A stretch of DNA of 64,000 nt, taken from positions 930,001 through 994,000 of the forward strand of contig NZ_CP060496.1 in assembly GCF_014400405.1 (NCBI RefSeq), written 5' to 3'. How positions within the stretch are numbered: the stretch's first letter is position 1; each line of letters starts with the position of its first letter. A model generated the notes under the pieces. The model was not told where the DNA came from and searched no databases. It worked only from the letters and a program-made list of their open reading frames with translations. Shown here in pieces: positions 46,806 to 57,190 of the stretch. The stretch comes from Brachybacterium sp. Z12. Its GTDB lineage: Bacteria > Actinomycetota > Actinomycetes > Actinomycetales > Dermabacteraceae. Both the position numbers and the translations under genes were made by a program.

Positions 46806-47354
46806 TCAGCGCGGACGGGGCATCAGCGCGACCAGCAGGCCGATCACCGCGAGCACGCCCAGCACGATCATCCATGGGCCGAGCGTTGTCCCGGCTGCGG
46901 CGAGCACCACCACGGCGCCGACCGCCGTGAGTGCCACGACGGGAAGCAGCCCGCGCAGCACCAGACGCCAGGCCGAGAGCTCGAAACGGCCATGAGCGGG
47001 CAGAGTCGCGGCCAGTGCGAAACCCGCATGGGACAGAAGCAGCGCCAGACCCACCGCTGCTGCGCGCAGCAGGGACAGCTCGGCCTGGATGGCCAGCGCC
47101 GCGATCACCAGCAGCGGCCCCAGCACCCCGATGCCGGTATCGGGGCGGAGGGCCTGGATCAGCGTCACCGCACCTGCTGCGAGCGTGAGCAGGACCGTCA
47201 TGAAGCTCGCGAAGAGCCCCTGGGGCAGGGCCCCCATCAGGGCGAGCACCATTCCTGCGATGCCCGCCAGGCGCAGCGTCCACTGCGTGCCGCTCACCTG
47301 CCGCAGGCTCAGCAGGGGTTCGGCGATCGGATCGATCAGTGTGCGCAGGGCCAT
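46806..47354 (-). CDS. Polytopic membrane protein, last gene of the moxR-DUF58 operon
   Basis: This 182-residue protein starts at ATG 47354, overlapping the DUF58 stop by one base (TGATG). About five or six hydrophobic segments are visible: LAGIAGMVLALMGALPQGLF, FMTVLLTLAAGAVTLI, VLGPLLVIAALAI, AVGLALLLSHAGFALAATL, LRGLLPVVALTAVGAVVVLA and WMIVLGVLAVIGLLVALM. A membrane gene in this place is usual in actinobacterial moxR operons. The function is unknown. Intact. Confidence 0.7.
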   Translation of the reverse strand: MALRTLIDPIAEPLLSLRQVSGTQWTLRLAGIAGMVLALMGALPQGLFASFMTVLLTLAAGAVTLIQALRPDTGIGVLGPLLVIAALAIQAELSLLRAAAVGLALLLSHAGFALAATLPAHGRFELSAWRLVLRGLLPVVALTAVGAVVVLAAAGTTLGPWMIVLGVLAVIGLLVALMPRPR

Positions 47355-48668
47355 CAGGACCTCCTCATCCGCGGAGCGCTCCGCGCCACGGATAGCGACA
47401 GCAGCACCGGTGCGAGCGAGGAGGGGCCCTCCCATGCGGTGACCGGGACGCCGGCCTCCTGCAGCTCGCGCACGGTGGAGCGCCGCAGCAGCCTGCGCAT
47501 CGCCCACGCCTCCGGCCAGAAACGGTCCGAGGCCGTGCCGTCCTGCCGCACCGGCTTCCCCGCAGCGGGGAGATGTCACCGATGCTCGGCGGGAGGGTGT
47601 CCACTACGATCACGTCGGCCCCGTGCGAGACCAGGACACCGATCTGCGCGATCGCCTCCTTGTGCAGCAGCGGGGAGCACACCACCACCAGGGTGCCCGA
47701 GCGCACCGTCCGCAGCCGGCGCGGTAGGCGCATCGCGCTGTCGTCGCGCCCGGCGCGGGCGAGGGCGTTGGTGAGCACGCGCAGCTGTCGCGGCCCGGTG
47801 CCGGCCGGGACCGGACCGATGAGGTGCCCGAGGTCGAACAGGGAGACGCGGTCCCCGGCGGTGAGGTAGTGGCGGGCCACGGCGGCCGTTGCACGGACCG
47901 TCATGTCCAGGCTCGAGGGCGCATCGTCCCCTGCCCACGGGGCGGGGATGATGTCCGCGATCGTGTCCGTCACGATCAGGACCTCCGTGTCCTGCTCGGT
48001 GAACGTGGCGTTGGTGTGCAGGCGACCGGTGCGGCTGGTGACGCGCCAGTTGATCCGGTGCAGCCGGTCCCCGGTGCGGAACTCCCGCACCTCCGACAGC
48101 GCCGTGCCATCACCGCGGCGACGGGAGAGGTGCATGCCGCTGACCCCGATCGGGGTGGGCACCTCGACCGGTGCATCGAGCACCGACGCGGCGGGCACGG
48201 CCCGGATGGTCAGCGCCGGCAGCTCGGCCTGGGCGCGGAACGCCCCCAGCGCATCGGCGACCAGCGTGTGGACGGGGCCGACGCGAACACGCCCCCAGCG
48301 TCGGGCCCTGATGCGCAGCCGCACCGAGCCGTCGCCGGCGAGCGAGCCGTAGCGGGGGAGAAGAGCGTGTGCGGCTGCATCGGCACCGTGATCGCGGTGA
48401 GCGCGCCGGGCGCGGTGCGCAGGGTGAACGCCGTCGTGCCGCCCTCCTCGACGGTGCGCTGTCCCGGCACCGCGACCGGGGCGGGGGACCCCTCCTCGCG
48501 CCCTTCGACGATCCGCACCGTCACCGCGATCAGCGCCCAGGCGAGCAGCGGGATACCGAGCAGGACCAGCGCCGTCCTGCCCAGGAGCACTCCCAGCACG
48601 AGCGCCGTGCATCCCGCGAGCACGGCGCGCACCATGGCCGCGGTGGCCTGGGCCCGCAGCTGTCTCAC
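47354..48668 (-). CDS. DUF58 domain protein (two frameshifts)
   Basis: From GTG 48668, overlapping the moxR stop (GTGA), there are two TM segments (LAGCTALVLGVLLG and LVLLGIPLLAWALIAVTVRI) and an extended beta-rich region. The DUF58 core follows, with LSEVREFRTGDRLHRINWRV, TSRTGRLHTNATFTEQDTEV and the VWA-like tail LIVTDTIAD, LRTVRSGTLVVVCSPLL. Breaks lie near 48358 (missing C) and 47565 (missing G). The joined length is about 439 residues. DUF58 proteins work with MoxR ATPases, possibly as their metal-binding adaptors. Confidence 0.88.
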
Positions 48669-49654
48669 GCGGAGGCGCCCGTCGGCTCCACCGCGGCGGG
48701 CACGGGGGTCTGGGAGAGCACGGACTCGACCACTCCGGCGCCGGTGGCGTTCTGGAGCCAGAGCTCGGGCTTCACGGTCACGCGATGATCGAGGGCGGGA
48801 TGGGCGAGGGCCTTGATGTCCTCGGGGATCACGTAGCTGCGCCCACGGATCACGGCCAGCGCCCGCGCGCAGGTGATCAGTGCGAGGGTGCCGCGCGGGG
48901 AGGCGCCCACGAGCGAGTTCTGGTGCACCCGCGTCGCCGCGACGAGCTCGACCGCGTAGTGGCCCACCGCATCGTCGACGTGCACGTCCTCCACCACCTG
49001 CTGGACACCGCGCAGGGTCTCGGCATCGAGCACCTCGCGGACGGTCTGCTCCTCGCGGCGCCGGTCCAGGCGGCGGGAGACGACCTCCCATTCCTGCTCC
49101 GCCGTCGGATAGCCGAAGGAGAGGCGCAGCAGGAAGCGGTCCAGCTGCGCCTCGGGCAGGGGATAGGTGCCCTCGTGCTCGACCGGGTTCGCGGTGGCGA
49201 GCACATGGAAGGGATCGGGCAGGGGACGGGTGGTGCCCTCGACCGACACCTGCCGCTCCTGCATCGCCTCCAGCAGCGCCGACTGCGTCTTCGGCGGGGT
49301 GCGGTTGATCTCGTCGGCCAGCAGCAGTCCCGTGAACACGGGCCCGGGGCGGAACACGAACTCGCCGTTGCGCTGGTCGAAGACCTCAGCTCCGGTGAGA
49401 TCCGCCGGCAGCAGGTCCGGGGTGAACTGGGCCCGGGTGAACTCGAGGCCGAGAGCCTGGGCGAACGACCGTGCGGCGAGAGTCTTGCCGAGCCCCGGGA
49501 GGTCCTCGAGCAGCACGTGCCCGCCGGCGAGGATCCCGGTGAGCACGAGCTCGAGGGACTCTCGTTTGCCGACCACGGCGGTCTCGACGGCATCGAGCAC
49601 GGCGTGGGCGGCGGCGGTCGCCTCGGCGGAGGACATCGGGCTGGGGTGGGACAT
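48665..49654 (-). CDS. MoxR-family AAA+ ATPase
   Basis: This 329-residue cytoplasmic ATPase starts at ATG 49654 with GAGAGG upstream. It shows Walker A LEDLPGLGKTLAARSFAQAL, then FTRAQFTPDLLPADLTGAEV, Walker B/sensor region LLADEINRTPPKTQSALLEA, MQERQVSVEGTTRPLPDPFH, sensor 1 VLATANPVEHEGTYPLPEAQ and the C-terminal SPRGTLALITCARALAVIRG. MoxR ATPases act as chaperones with DUF58/VWA partners, as encoded next. Intact. First gene of this half of the operon. Confidence 0.95.
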   Translation of the reverse strand: MSHPSPMSSAEATAAAHAVLDAVETAVVGKRESLELVLTGILAGGHVLLEDLPGLGKTLAARSFAQALGLEFTRAQFTPDLLPADLTGAEVFDQRNGEFVFRPGPVFTGLLLADEINRTPPKTQSALLEAMQERQVSVEGTTRPLPDPFHVLATANPVEHEGTYPLPEAQLDRFLLRLSFGYPTAEQEWEVVSRRLDRRREEQTVREVLDAETLRGVQQVVEDVHVDDAVGHYAVELVAATRVHQNSLVGASPRGTLALITCARALAVIRGRSYVIPEDIKALAHPALDHRVTVKPELWLQNATGAGVVESVLSQTPVPAAVEPTGASA

Positions 49655-49846
49655 CGGGACCTCTCCTCGCCCGGAGGCGGGAACGCTGACGGACGGACGG
49701 ACAGACGGACGGAGCCGCAGGACGGCGGTGGCGCAGGGCGGGGTGCTGCCCTCGGCGGGCGGCATGCACGACCCTACGTGAGGGACGGCACACAGCGCAG
49801 ACGGCTCGCGCCGGGCTCGACCTGCGGACGAAGCCACATCACGGTT

Positions 49847-49912
49847 TGGTCAGGATCGACGGCGCCGCCGCGGGATGCGCCCCCGGTGCAGGAGGACGGG
49901 ATATCCTGACCA
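49847..49912. repeat. 10-base inverted repeat in the divergent moxR / peptide-transporter gap
   Basis: TGGTCAGGAT (49847-49856) and ATCCTGACCA (49903-49912) are perfect complements, 46 bases apart. They sit in the 374-base gap 49655-50028 between moxR (minus) and the dpp ATPase (plus). The right arm overlaps a TATCCT that could be a -10 box. Nothing else is recognised in the gap. Confidence 0.45.
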
Positions 49913-50028
49913 CCCGTCTCGAATCCGTCGACGTACGGGTTCTCGTGCCCGTCGTCGTGCGCGCTGAGGGCGTTCGCGTCCGTCGCAGTCCGACACGACC
50001 GCCGCCACCGAACGCCAGAGGTAGGAAC

Positions 50029-51824
50029 ATGCCCGAACCGATCCTGACCGTCAGTGACCTCACCGTCACCTTCCCGTCCGAGGCGGGAACGGTCCGTGCC
50101 GTGCAGAACCTGAGCTATGAGGTGCGCAGCGGCGAGGCCCTCGCGATCGTCGGCGAGTCCGGATCGGGCAAGTCGGTCAGCTCTCTCGCGGTGATGGGTC
50201 TGCTGCCGACGACGGCCACCATCTCCGGCGGCATCGACTTCATGGGCCAGGACATGTTCGCCCTGAACGACCGCCAGCTCTCGAAGCTGCGCGGTGACAA
50301 GATCTCGATGATCTTCCAGGACCCGCTGTCCGCACTGACCCCCGTCTACACGATCGGCGACCAGGTCGCCGAGGCGATCCAGCTGCACCATCCGAACGTC
50401 TCCAAGGCCGCGGCTGCTGACCGCGCCATCCAGCTGCTCGAGTCGGTGGGCATCACCGAGGCGCGCCGCCGCGCGCGCCAGTTCCCGCACGAGTTCTCCG
50501 GCGGCATGCGCCAGCGCGCCATGATCGCGATGGCGATCGCCAACGAACCCGAGCTGATCATCGCCGACGAGCCCACCACCGCGCTCGACGTCACCATCCA
50601 GGCCCAGGTCCTGGAGCTGCTGAAGACCGCGCAGGAGATGGTGGACGCCGCGACGATCCTCATCACCCACGACCTCGGGGTGGTCGCCGGCTTCGCCGAC
50701 CGGGTGCTCGTGATGGAGAAGTCGTTCCTGGTCGAGCAGGGGACGGTCGATGACGTCTTCTACCGCCCCCGTGAGGCGTACACCCAGAAGCTGCTCTCCG
50801 CGGTGCCGCGCGTGGACGGTCAGGCCACCGCAGCTGAGCGCCTCGCGATCGAGCGCGGCGAGATGGAGGCCTCCGAGGCCAGCGCTGTGGGCGGCACCGT
50901 GCCCGATGCCGCTGAGGAGGGTGTCACGGACACCACCGCCGCGCCCAAGATCCTCGAGGTCGAGAAGCTCGAGCGGATCTACCCGATCACCAAGGGCGCG
51001 GTGTTCCGCCGCAAGGTCGGCGAGCAGCGCGCGGTCGACGGCATCTCCTTCGACATCCACGAGGGCGAGTGCTTCGCGCTGGTGGGCGAGTCCGGCTGCG
51101 GCAAGACCACCACGCTGATGGAGATCATGAAGCTCGAGTCGCTGCAGGGCGGGCAGATCCGCTTCAACGGCAAGGACACCTCCACGCTCAGCAAGCAGGA
51201 GCGCAAGCAGCTCCGCGCCGACATCTCGATCGTGTTCCAGGATCCGATGGCCTCGCTCGATCCGCGCCTGCCGGTCTCGGAGACGCTGCGCGAGCCGATG
51301 CGGGTCCAGGGGTACTCCGCCAAGAAGATGGACGAGCGGATCGAATGGCTGCTGGACACAGTGGGTCTCCTGCCCGAGCACGCGGACCGCTACCCCCACG
51401 AGTTCCCGGTGGCCAGCGCCAGCGCATCGGCGTGGCGCGCGCACTGTCCTGCGAGCCCAAGCTGATCGTGCTGGACGAGCCCACCTCCGCGCTCGACGTG
51501 ACCATCCAGGCCGGGGTGCTCCAGCTGCTCGAGGAGCTCAAGCGGGACCTGGCCGTGAGCTACCTCTTCGTCTCCCACGACCTCTCCGTGGTCCGCAACA
51601 TCTCCGATCGCATCGCAGTGATGTACAAGGGCCGGATCGTCGAGGCGGGCCGCACCGAGGACGTCTTCGACGACCCGCGGCATGAGTACACCCAGGCGCT
51701 GCTCTCCGCCGTCCCGATCCCCGATCCTGAGATCGAGCGCAGCCGCGACCGGATCTTCCTGGACCGTGATGCGCTGGATGCGCGCATCGCCTCGGGCGAG
51801 GTCACCGAGGTCACGGGCGCCTGA
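50029..51824 (+). CDS. Dipeptide/oligopeptide ABC importer, fused double ATPase (DppD-DppF type; one frameshift)
   Basis: ATG 50029 (AGGTAGGAA upstream) starts a protein of about 598 residues with two ABC modules. Module 1 has GESGSGKSVSSLAVMGLLP, the Q loop IFQDPLSALTPVYTIGDQV, signature FSGGMRQRAMIAMAIA and Walker B IIADEPTTALDVTIQ. Module 2 has GESGCGKTTTLMEIMKLE, VFQDPMASLDPRLPVSETL and Walker B LIVLDEPTSALDVTIQ. The frame breaks near 51408 inside the second signature (PGGQRQR). It would power peptide uptake with the divergent permeases at 54459-56455. Confidence 0.93.
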
Positions 51825-51827
51825 GAC

Positions 51828-52502
51828 GTGCGTCGACCGCTCCTGGGACACCTCGGCCTGCGCCGGAGGCACGACGGTTCCACCCATATCCGCCCCGGCG
51901 GCGCACTCGTGCTGTGCGTCGTGGTGTGGCTCGTCTGTGCGGCGACCGTGCTGGAGTCGGCGTGGCTGCTGGGCATCGACGGCTGGCGCTTCGCCGTGCT
52001 GCCCGCGGCGGTCTCCGCCGCCGTATGGGCGCTGCTGTGGGCGCCGCGGGTGGTGGTGCATGAGGAGTCCATCGAGGTGCGCAACGTGCTCGAGACCCGG
52101 CTGCTGCCGATGGCCTCGATCGATCGCGTGCGCCTCGGTGCGATGCTGCGCCTCGAGCTGCTGCCCGCCCCCGGCAGTGACAAGAGCCAGGTCATCACGG
52201 CCTGGAACGCTCCCGGAGTGGGCCGTGACCGGCCGCGGGAGCGGCTCGCGGCGATGGACACCCGGTCCCGCTCGAATGCTGCTGCGGCCCGGCCGGACTG
52301 GGCGCAGCGCCTGCGCCGCGACCAGCTCGAGAGCCCCAGCTATGCGGCGGTCGAGGCCTGGGAGCGCTGGGAGGCCCGCCACGAGCCGGCATCACAGGAG
52401 ACCGGCGCACCCGCAGCGACGCACTCACGCCGCCTCAACACAGGCGTCATCGCCGTGCTCGCCCTCGCCGCTCTCGCCCTGGTCGCCCGCGCCGTCCTCT
52501 GA
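51828..52502 (+). CDS. PH-domain (CFP6-like) membrane protein
   Basis: This 224-residue protein starts at GTG 51828, three bases past the ATPase stop. Two TM segments (ALVLCVVVWLVCAATVLESA and FAVLPAAVSAAVWALLWAP) precede a bacterial PH-like domain: RVVVHEESIEVRNVLETRLL and MASIDRVRLGAMLRLELLPA. A linker of polar residues and a C-terminal hydrophobic helix (VIAVLALAALALVARAVL) follow. It resembles the mycobacterial low-molecular-weight antigen 6 group, whose role is unknown. The link to the transporter may be only positional. Intact. Confidence 0.75.
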   Translation: MRRPLLGHLGLRRRHDGSTHIRPGGALVLCVVVWLVCAATVLESAWLLGIDGWRFAVLPAAVSAAVWALLWAPRVVVHEESIEVRNVLETRLLPMASIDRVRLGAMLRLELLPAPGSDKSQVITAWNAPGVGRDRPRERLAAMDTRSRSNAAAARPDWAQRLRRDQLESPSYAAVEAWERWEARHEPASQETGAPAATHSRRLNTGVIAVLALAALALVARAVL

Positions 52503-52509
52503 CGGACGT

Positions 52510-52549
52510 GGAAGGGCCCGGCCACCCGCGGGGGTGACCGGGCCCTTCC
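52510..52549. terminator. Bidirectional terminator between PH-domain gene and binding-protein gene
   Basis: Arms GGAAGGGCCCGG (52510-52521) and CCGGGCCCTTCC (52538-52549) pair perfectly, and an inner CACCC/GGGTG stem extends the hairpin after one mismatch. It lies between convergent stops. Confidence 0.85.
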
Positions 52550-52567
52550 GCAGTGGGGCGCTGGCGA

Positions 52568-54297
52568 TCAGGCTGCCTTGAAGCCCACGGTGGTCCAGTC
52601 GATCGTCTCGAACAGGGCCGCGCCGTAGTTCACGATGCCGTCGGTGACTCCGAAGATGTTCGGGGTCGCGTAGAAGGGGATCACGCTGAACGACGCCGCG
52701 ACGATCGAGGAGAACTCGTTCGAGGCCGCCATGCGGGCCTCGGGATCGAGCTCAGTCTGCATCGATCCGGCGAGCTCCTCGAGCTCGGAGTCGAGATCCA
52801 GGCCGGTGTAGTTCTGCCCGGAGGTGGCCGGGTAGAACAGGTTCGCGGAGGACTGCTGCGGGAAGAGCGTGCCCTGCCACGAGAAGGTCACCATCTCGAA
52901 GTCACCGGTGTCGACGTAGTCGTCGAAGTACGCGTCGGAGGGGACGGTATCGAGCTCGACGGCGAAGCCGACCGCGTTGAGATCGGTCTGGATCTGGCGG
53001 GCACGGTCGGAGTTCGACTTGGTGTCCGCGGGGACCGTGACCGAGAGGGTCAGCTGCGCGCCGTCCTTCTCACGCACATCCCCGTTGAGCTCCCAGCCGG
53101 CCTCGTCCAGCAGCGCCCCGGCAGCGTCCGCGTCGTACTCCAGCGGACCGTCCGTGCCGGCCGCGAAGGAGTCCTCGTAGCCGTCCTGACCGGGCATGAA
53201 CACGAAGTTGTCCACCGGCACCACGGGAGCCTCGAGCGGGCCCACCACGGCCTGGCCCACGGCATCGCGGTTGATCGCGCGGGCCAGGGCCTCGCGCACC
53301 TTGATGTCCGCCAGGGGATTGTCATCGCCGGTGACGTTCAGCGTGACGTGGGTCCAGGTGACACCGTTCGTCTTCTGGATGACCGAGTCCGAGCGGCTGG
53401 AGGCCGAGTAGGTGTCGCCGTCGGCGATGCGGATCGAGTCGATCTCCGCGTTGGCGAAGGCGGACGGCATCTGTGCCTGGCTGACCACCGAGAAGATGAT
53501 CGTCTCGAGCTTCGGGGCCTGGCCCCACCAGTTCTCGTTGCGCACCAGGGTGATGACCTCGCCGGTCTGGTCGATGTCGCCGACCTTGAACGGACCGTAC
53601 GAGGGGGTCGGGGTGGTGACGTAGCCCTCGTTGAACTCCGTCGGGTCCGAGGAGATGGACTCGGGCAGGCTCGGGTAGAGGTACTGGATCCAGTCAGGGA
53701 AGGTCGAGGAGTACTCGATCTCGCCGGTGAACTCGTCATCGGTCTCGCGCACATCGGCGATGTCCGACCAGCCGGTGGTGCTCGCGACCTGGAAGGCCTC
53801 GTCGGAGCCGTTGCAGGCCTTCCACTGGGCGGCGAAGTCCTTGATCGTGATGGGGAGCCGTCCTCCCACACGCCGTCCGGGTTGTACTTCACCGTGACGA
53901 TCTGTGGATCCTCGTTCGTGATCTCGGCGGAGACGATCGTGTCCGGGTTCAGCACCGCCTCGCCATCCTCGGCGGCGGTGAAGCTGCCGGGCCAGATGGG
54001 GTCGAGGATCTCGTTGAGATCAACCAGGGCGCCGTTGGTGTGGTAGTAGTTCCACGTGTTGGGCATCTGGGTCACGGCCAGACGCAGCGTGCCGCCGTCC
54101 TCGACCTGGTCGTACTCCGTGCGCTCCCAGCCGGTGTTGGGCAGCTCCGAGGCTTCCTCGGCGGCCTGCTCGTTCTCCTCGGCGGCCTGGCTGGCCTGCT
54201 CGTCGGAGGACTGCTGCCCGCAGGCGGCGAGGGCACCGAGGCCACCCACCGCAGCGGTGCCCTGGAGGAACCGGCGACGGTTGCTGGTGATGGTCAT
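52568..54297 (-). CDS. Peptide ABC transporter substrate-binding lipoprotein, SBP_bac_5 (one frameshift)
   Basis: ATG 54297 follows AAAGGAG. The signal TSNRRRFLQGTAAVGGLGAL has a twin-arginine motif and ends in the lipobox LAAC, giving a Tat lipoprotein. An acidic spacer then leads to the family-5 core: GGTLRLAVTQMPNTWNYYHT, VWEDGSPITIKDFAAQWKAC, GPFKVGDIDQTGEVITLVRN, ENWWGQAPKLETIIFSVV, REALARAINRD. One C is missing near 53858 (GGCTCCCCATC). The joined length is about 577 residues. It is the last of three genes, permease-permease-binding protein. Confidence 0.93.
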
Positions 54298-54458
54298 TGT
54301 TTGCTCCTTTGAAGGTGAGACGCCGCCACGGGAAGAGACGGGCGTATCGGAGGCCGGCCGGGCCGGCGGGATAGCGCGGGGTCGGGAAGGGGCGGGGGGA
54401 GCCTCTTCGGAACGGGACGCGGCGTCGATGCCGCGTCGGGGACAGATGGGGGCGAGGC

Positions 54459-55417
54459 TCAGGCTCGTTCGCTGCCGCTGGTGGGATCGAGGGCGTCGCG
54501 CAGCGCGTCACCCACGAGGGACACCGCGGTCAGCAGGGTCACCAGGAACGCGGCGGGGACGATGAACAGCCAGGGGCGTGAGACCACCGCCGAGGTGCCG
54601 TCCTGCAGCAGCGTGCCCAGGGACACGTCCGGAGCCTGGATGCCCAGGCCGAAGTAGGACAGCGAGGTCTCCGCGAGGATCGCGTAGCACACCCCGAGGG
54701 TGGCATCGATGATCAGCAGCGAGGAGACGTTCGGGACGATGTGGCGGGTGAGGATCTTGAAGGTCCCCACCCCGGAGAAGCGGGCGGCCAGCACGAACTC
54801 CCGCTCACGCAGCGACTTGGTCTGATTCTTCACGATCTGGGACATGATCATCCAGCCGAACAGGCCGATGAACAGCACCAGGATCATCCAGGACATGTCC
54901 GCCAGCAGCGGCGAGATGATCATCAGGACGTAGAAGATGGGCAGGGTGAGCAGAAGATTCACCAGCCAGCCGTGGAACAGCTCCACGGCCCCGCCCAGGT
55001 ATCCGGCCAGCGCGCCGACCAGCGCGGCGATGATCGTCGCGATGGGGGCGGCGATGAAGCCGATCATCAGCGACTTGCGCAGCGCCGCGGTGATCGAGGC
55101 GTAGAGGTCCACGCCGATCGCGTCGGCGCCGAACCAGTGCTGCCCGCCCGGAGGAGCGTTGAAGCCGTAGGGGTCCTGCTCTCCCACGGCGTACATGTTC
55201 GGGATATTGCCGACCAGCGCGAACAGCACGATCACAGCCGTGAGGGAGGCGCCGATCCAGAAGTTCGGCTTCCGCTTCAGCCGGCGCCAGACGAGCGCAT
55301 TGCGCGAGATCGGTCGTTTGCGCGGGCCGGTGACGGCCTCATCATGCAGGCCTGTATCGGCGTCGACCAGGTCAGGTGCCTCGGGCGATCCGGAGGGGGC
55401 GTGGAGAGAGTCGACAT
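54459..55417 (-). CDS. Peptide ABC transporter permease, DppC/OppC type (one frameshift)
   Basis: ATG 55417 lies four bases past the DppB stop. Its first residues (MSTLSTPP) shift frame at a C run near 55396; the rest (SGSPEAPDLVDADTGLHDEA) continues in the next frame. Then follow the cytoplasmic tail, TM1 (FWIGASLTAVIVLFALVG), HWFGADAIGVDLYASITAAL, IGFIAAPIATIIAALVGALA, the EAA-like loop EREFVLAARFSGVGTFKILT and ETSLSYFGLGIQAPDVSLGT, ending GDALRDALDPTSGSERA. The joined length is about 320 residues. It pairs with DppB to form the membrane pore. Confidence 0.92.
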
Positions 55418-55420
55418 GGG

Positions 55421-56455
55421 TCAGATCCTCACTCTCGGATCGAGTGCGGCGTAGAGGAATTCGGAGAGCGTGGACGCGAAGAGCACCAGCACGGCCGAGA
55501 AGAGCACCGTCCCGGACAGCGCGTTCACGTCGGAGCTCTGGACGGCCTTGATGCCGTACTCGCCCATGCCCGCCCACGAGAACACGATCTCGAGGAAGGC
55601 GGAGCCGGAGACCAGCGTGCCGAAGTTGTACGCGAAGTACGTGGACATCGGGATGAGCGCGACGCGCAGGCCGTGCTTGACCAGCGCATACGTGCGGGTG
55701 GCACCCTTCGCACGAGCGGTGCGGATGAAATCCGAGCCCAGCACATCGAGCATGACCGCGCGCTGGTAGCGCGAGTATCCGGCGGCGCCGAACAGGGTCA
55801 GAGCGATCGTGGGTAACAGCAGGTGGGATATGTAATCCCAGAGCGTCGGCCAGAATCCCTCGATACCGGTGGTATAGGCCTTGGTGAATCTGATGAGCTG
55901 GAAGTCCAGCACGTTGTTCAGCTTCGTCGCGAGGATCATCAGCAGCACGCCGCCGACGAAGGTCGGGGTCGAGATGAGGATGAACGAGCTGTAGGAGATG
56001 ATCTGGTCGGAGGCCTTGTACTGCCGTACCGCGCCCCAGACGCCCGCAGCGACACCCACCAGGGCGGCCAGCAGCGAGCCGATGATCAGCAGGCGCAGGC
56101 TCACGCCCGAGCGGCCCAGCCATTCCTGCTCCCAGAATCTGAACCACATCGCCGGATCGCCGAGCATCTGCTTGACCACCGACTGATTCGCCGCGTCCGT
56201 GCCCAGCTTCTCCGTGAACGGAGCAGTCACGAAGTTCTCGATCCACCACCAGGTGCGCAGCAGCACCGGGTCCTTGTCGTTCACGCCCTGGGCGCTGAGG
56301 ATCGCATCGATCGACGCTTCATCGAGCGGAGGGTTGCGACCGAGGTAGCGGTTGCGCGGCCGGAAGAAGGAGCTGGCGGCGATGTAGGCGATGACTGTGG
56401 CGAGCCCCGTGAGGATCGAATAGTTCACGAACCGGCGCAGGATGTACTTCGTCAC
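55421..56455 (-). CDS. Peptide ABC transporter permease, DppB/OppB type
   Basis: This 344-residue protein starts at GTG 56455 (GAAGGAG upstream in the coding direction). It begins VTKYILRRFVNYSILTGLAT, with TM segments around LRLLIIGSLLAALVGVAAGV, SSFILISTPTFVGGVLLMIL and TIALTLFGAAGYSRYQRAVM. The EAA-type loop GSDFIRTARAKGATRTYALV, VSGSAFLEIVFSWAGMGEYG and the ending LYAALDPRVRI are all DppB-like. The periplasmic loop with NPPLDEASIDAIL is longer than usual. It is the first gene of the three-gene transporter operon; its promoter must lie in the 233-base gap to 56689. Intact. Confidence 0.93.
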   Translation of the reverse strand: MTKYILRRFVNYSILTGLATVIAYIAASSFFRPRNRYLGRNPPLDEASIDAILSAQGVNDKDPVLLRTWWWIENFVTAPFTEKLGTDAANQSVVKQMLGDPAMWFRFWEQEWLGRSGVSLRLLIIGSLLAALVGVAAGVWGAVRQYKASDQIISYSSFILISTPTFVGGVLLMILATKLNNVLDFQLIRFTKAYTTGIEGFWPTLWDYISHLLLPTIALTLFGAAGYSRYQRAVMLDVLGSDFIRTARAKGATRTYALVKHGLRVALIPMSTYFAYNFGTLVSGSAFLEIVFSWAGMGEYGIKAVQSSDVNALSGTVLFSAVLVLFASTLSEFLYAALDPRVRI

Positions 56456-56688
56456 CGGGCGACTCCTTCGGCCGACAGGCCTATCACCAGTGCGCTTCCG
56501 AGGGGACTCACGAGCCCGGACGACGGGCTCGAGACGGAGAGGTGCAGCACTGGGAATCCTCACATGATCAGTTCATATGCCTCTTCGTGGGAGGCACGGC
56601 GCCGAACACCGCGTTGTGTGTCGGTCCCAGAACTGTAGATCACCGCACATGGTGCTGGACGACTGTCACGGCCGTCATGACCGAATCG

Positions 56689-57190
56689 TTACTCTCCGGT
56701 GTTCGAGAGCTCGCGCAGATGACGGTGGAGGGTGCGGCGGTCGATCGCACGGATCGGTGGAGCCTCCGGATCCTCGACCTGCGCGCGGTCGATGAGGTCC
56801 TGCAGCGGGGCGCTCAGCGGTGCGGCCTGCGGATCCTGCGCGCGCTCGGCGGCGATCTCGGCGAGCGTCCGTGCGAGGGTGCGTGCCGTCATGCGGCGAT
56901 GCGGCTGGCTGGGCGCCGTGGATCATGTCCTCGAGCCGACGGACCCGGACGTCCTGACCGTGCGGGAGCGCATAGTCGACGTCGAGATCCAGCGGCGGGC
57001 CATCCAGCTGATCGGCGCGGGAGGGCTCGAGCCGCACGAGCCATATCGCCGCCCCGGCCGCGAGACCGCCGGCGAGCACCATCGGCAGCGACATCCGCAT
57101 CCCGACGAAGGTGAAGATGCCCAGGAGTGCGAGCGCGGCAGCGGCGCCGCCCAGCACGTGCAGCAGCAGGGACTTCAGACCGGCGCTCAT
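56689..57190 (-). CDS. Small membrane protein downstream of DUF4129 gene (one frameshift)
   Basis: ATG 57190 overlaps the DUF4129 stop (ATGA). MSAGLKSLLLHVLGGAAAAL leads into two TM segments (to about residue 52), followed by a cytoplasmic tail (DQLDGPPLDLDVDYALPHGQ, DVRVRRLEDMIHGAQP). Near 56905 the frame changes; the end reads MTARTLARTLAEIAAERAQD and IRAIDRRTLHRHLRELSNTGE to 56689. The joined length is about 167 residues. Genes of this kind lie between DUF4129 and moxR in related operons, where MoxR would be next; here the peptide transporter follows instead. Confidence 0.65.
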
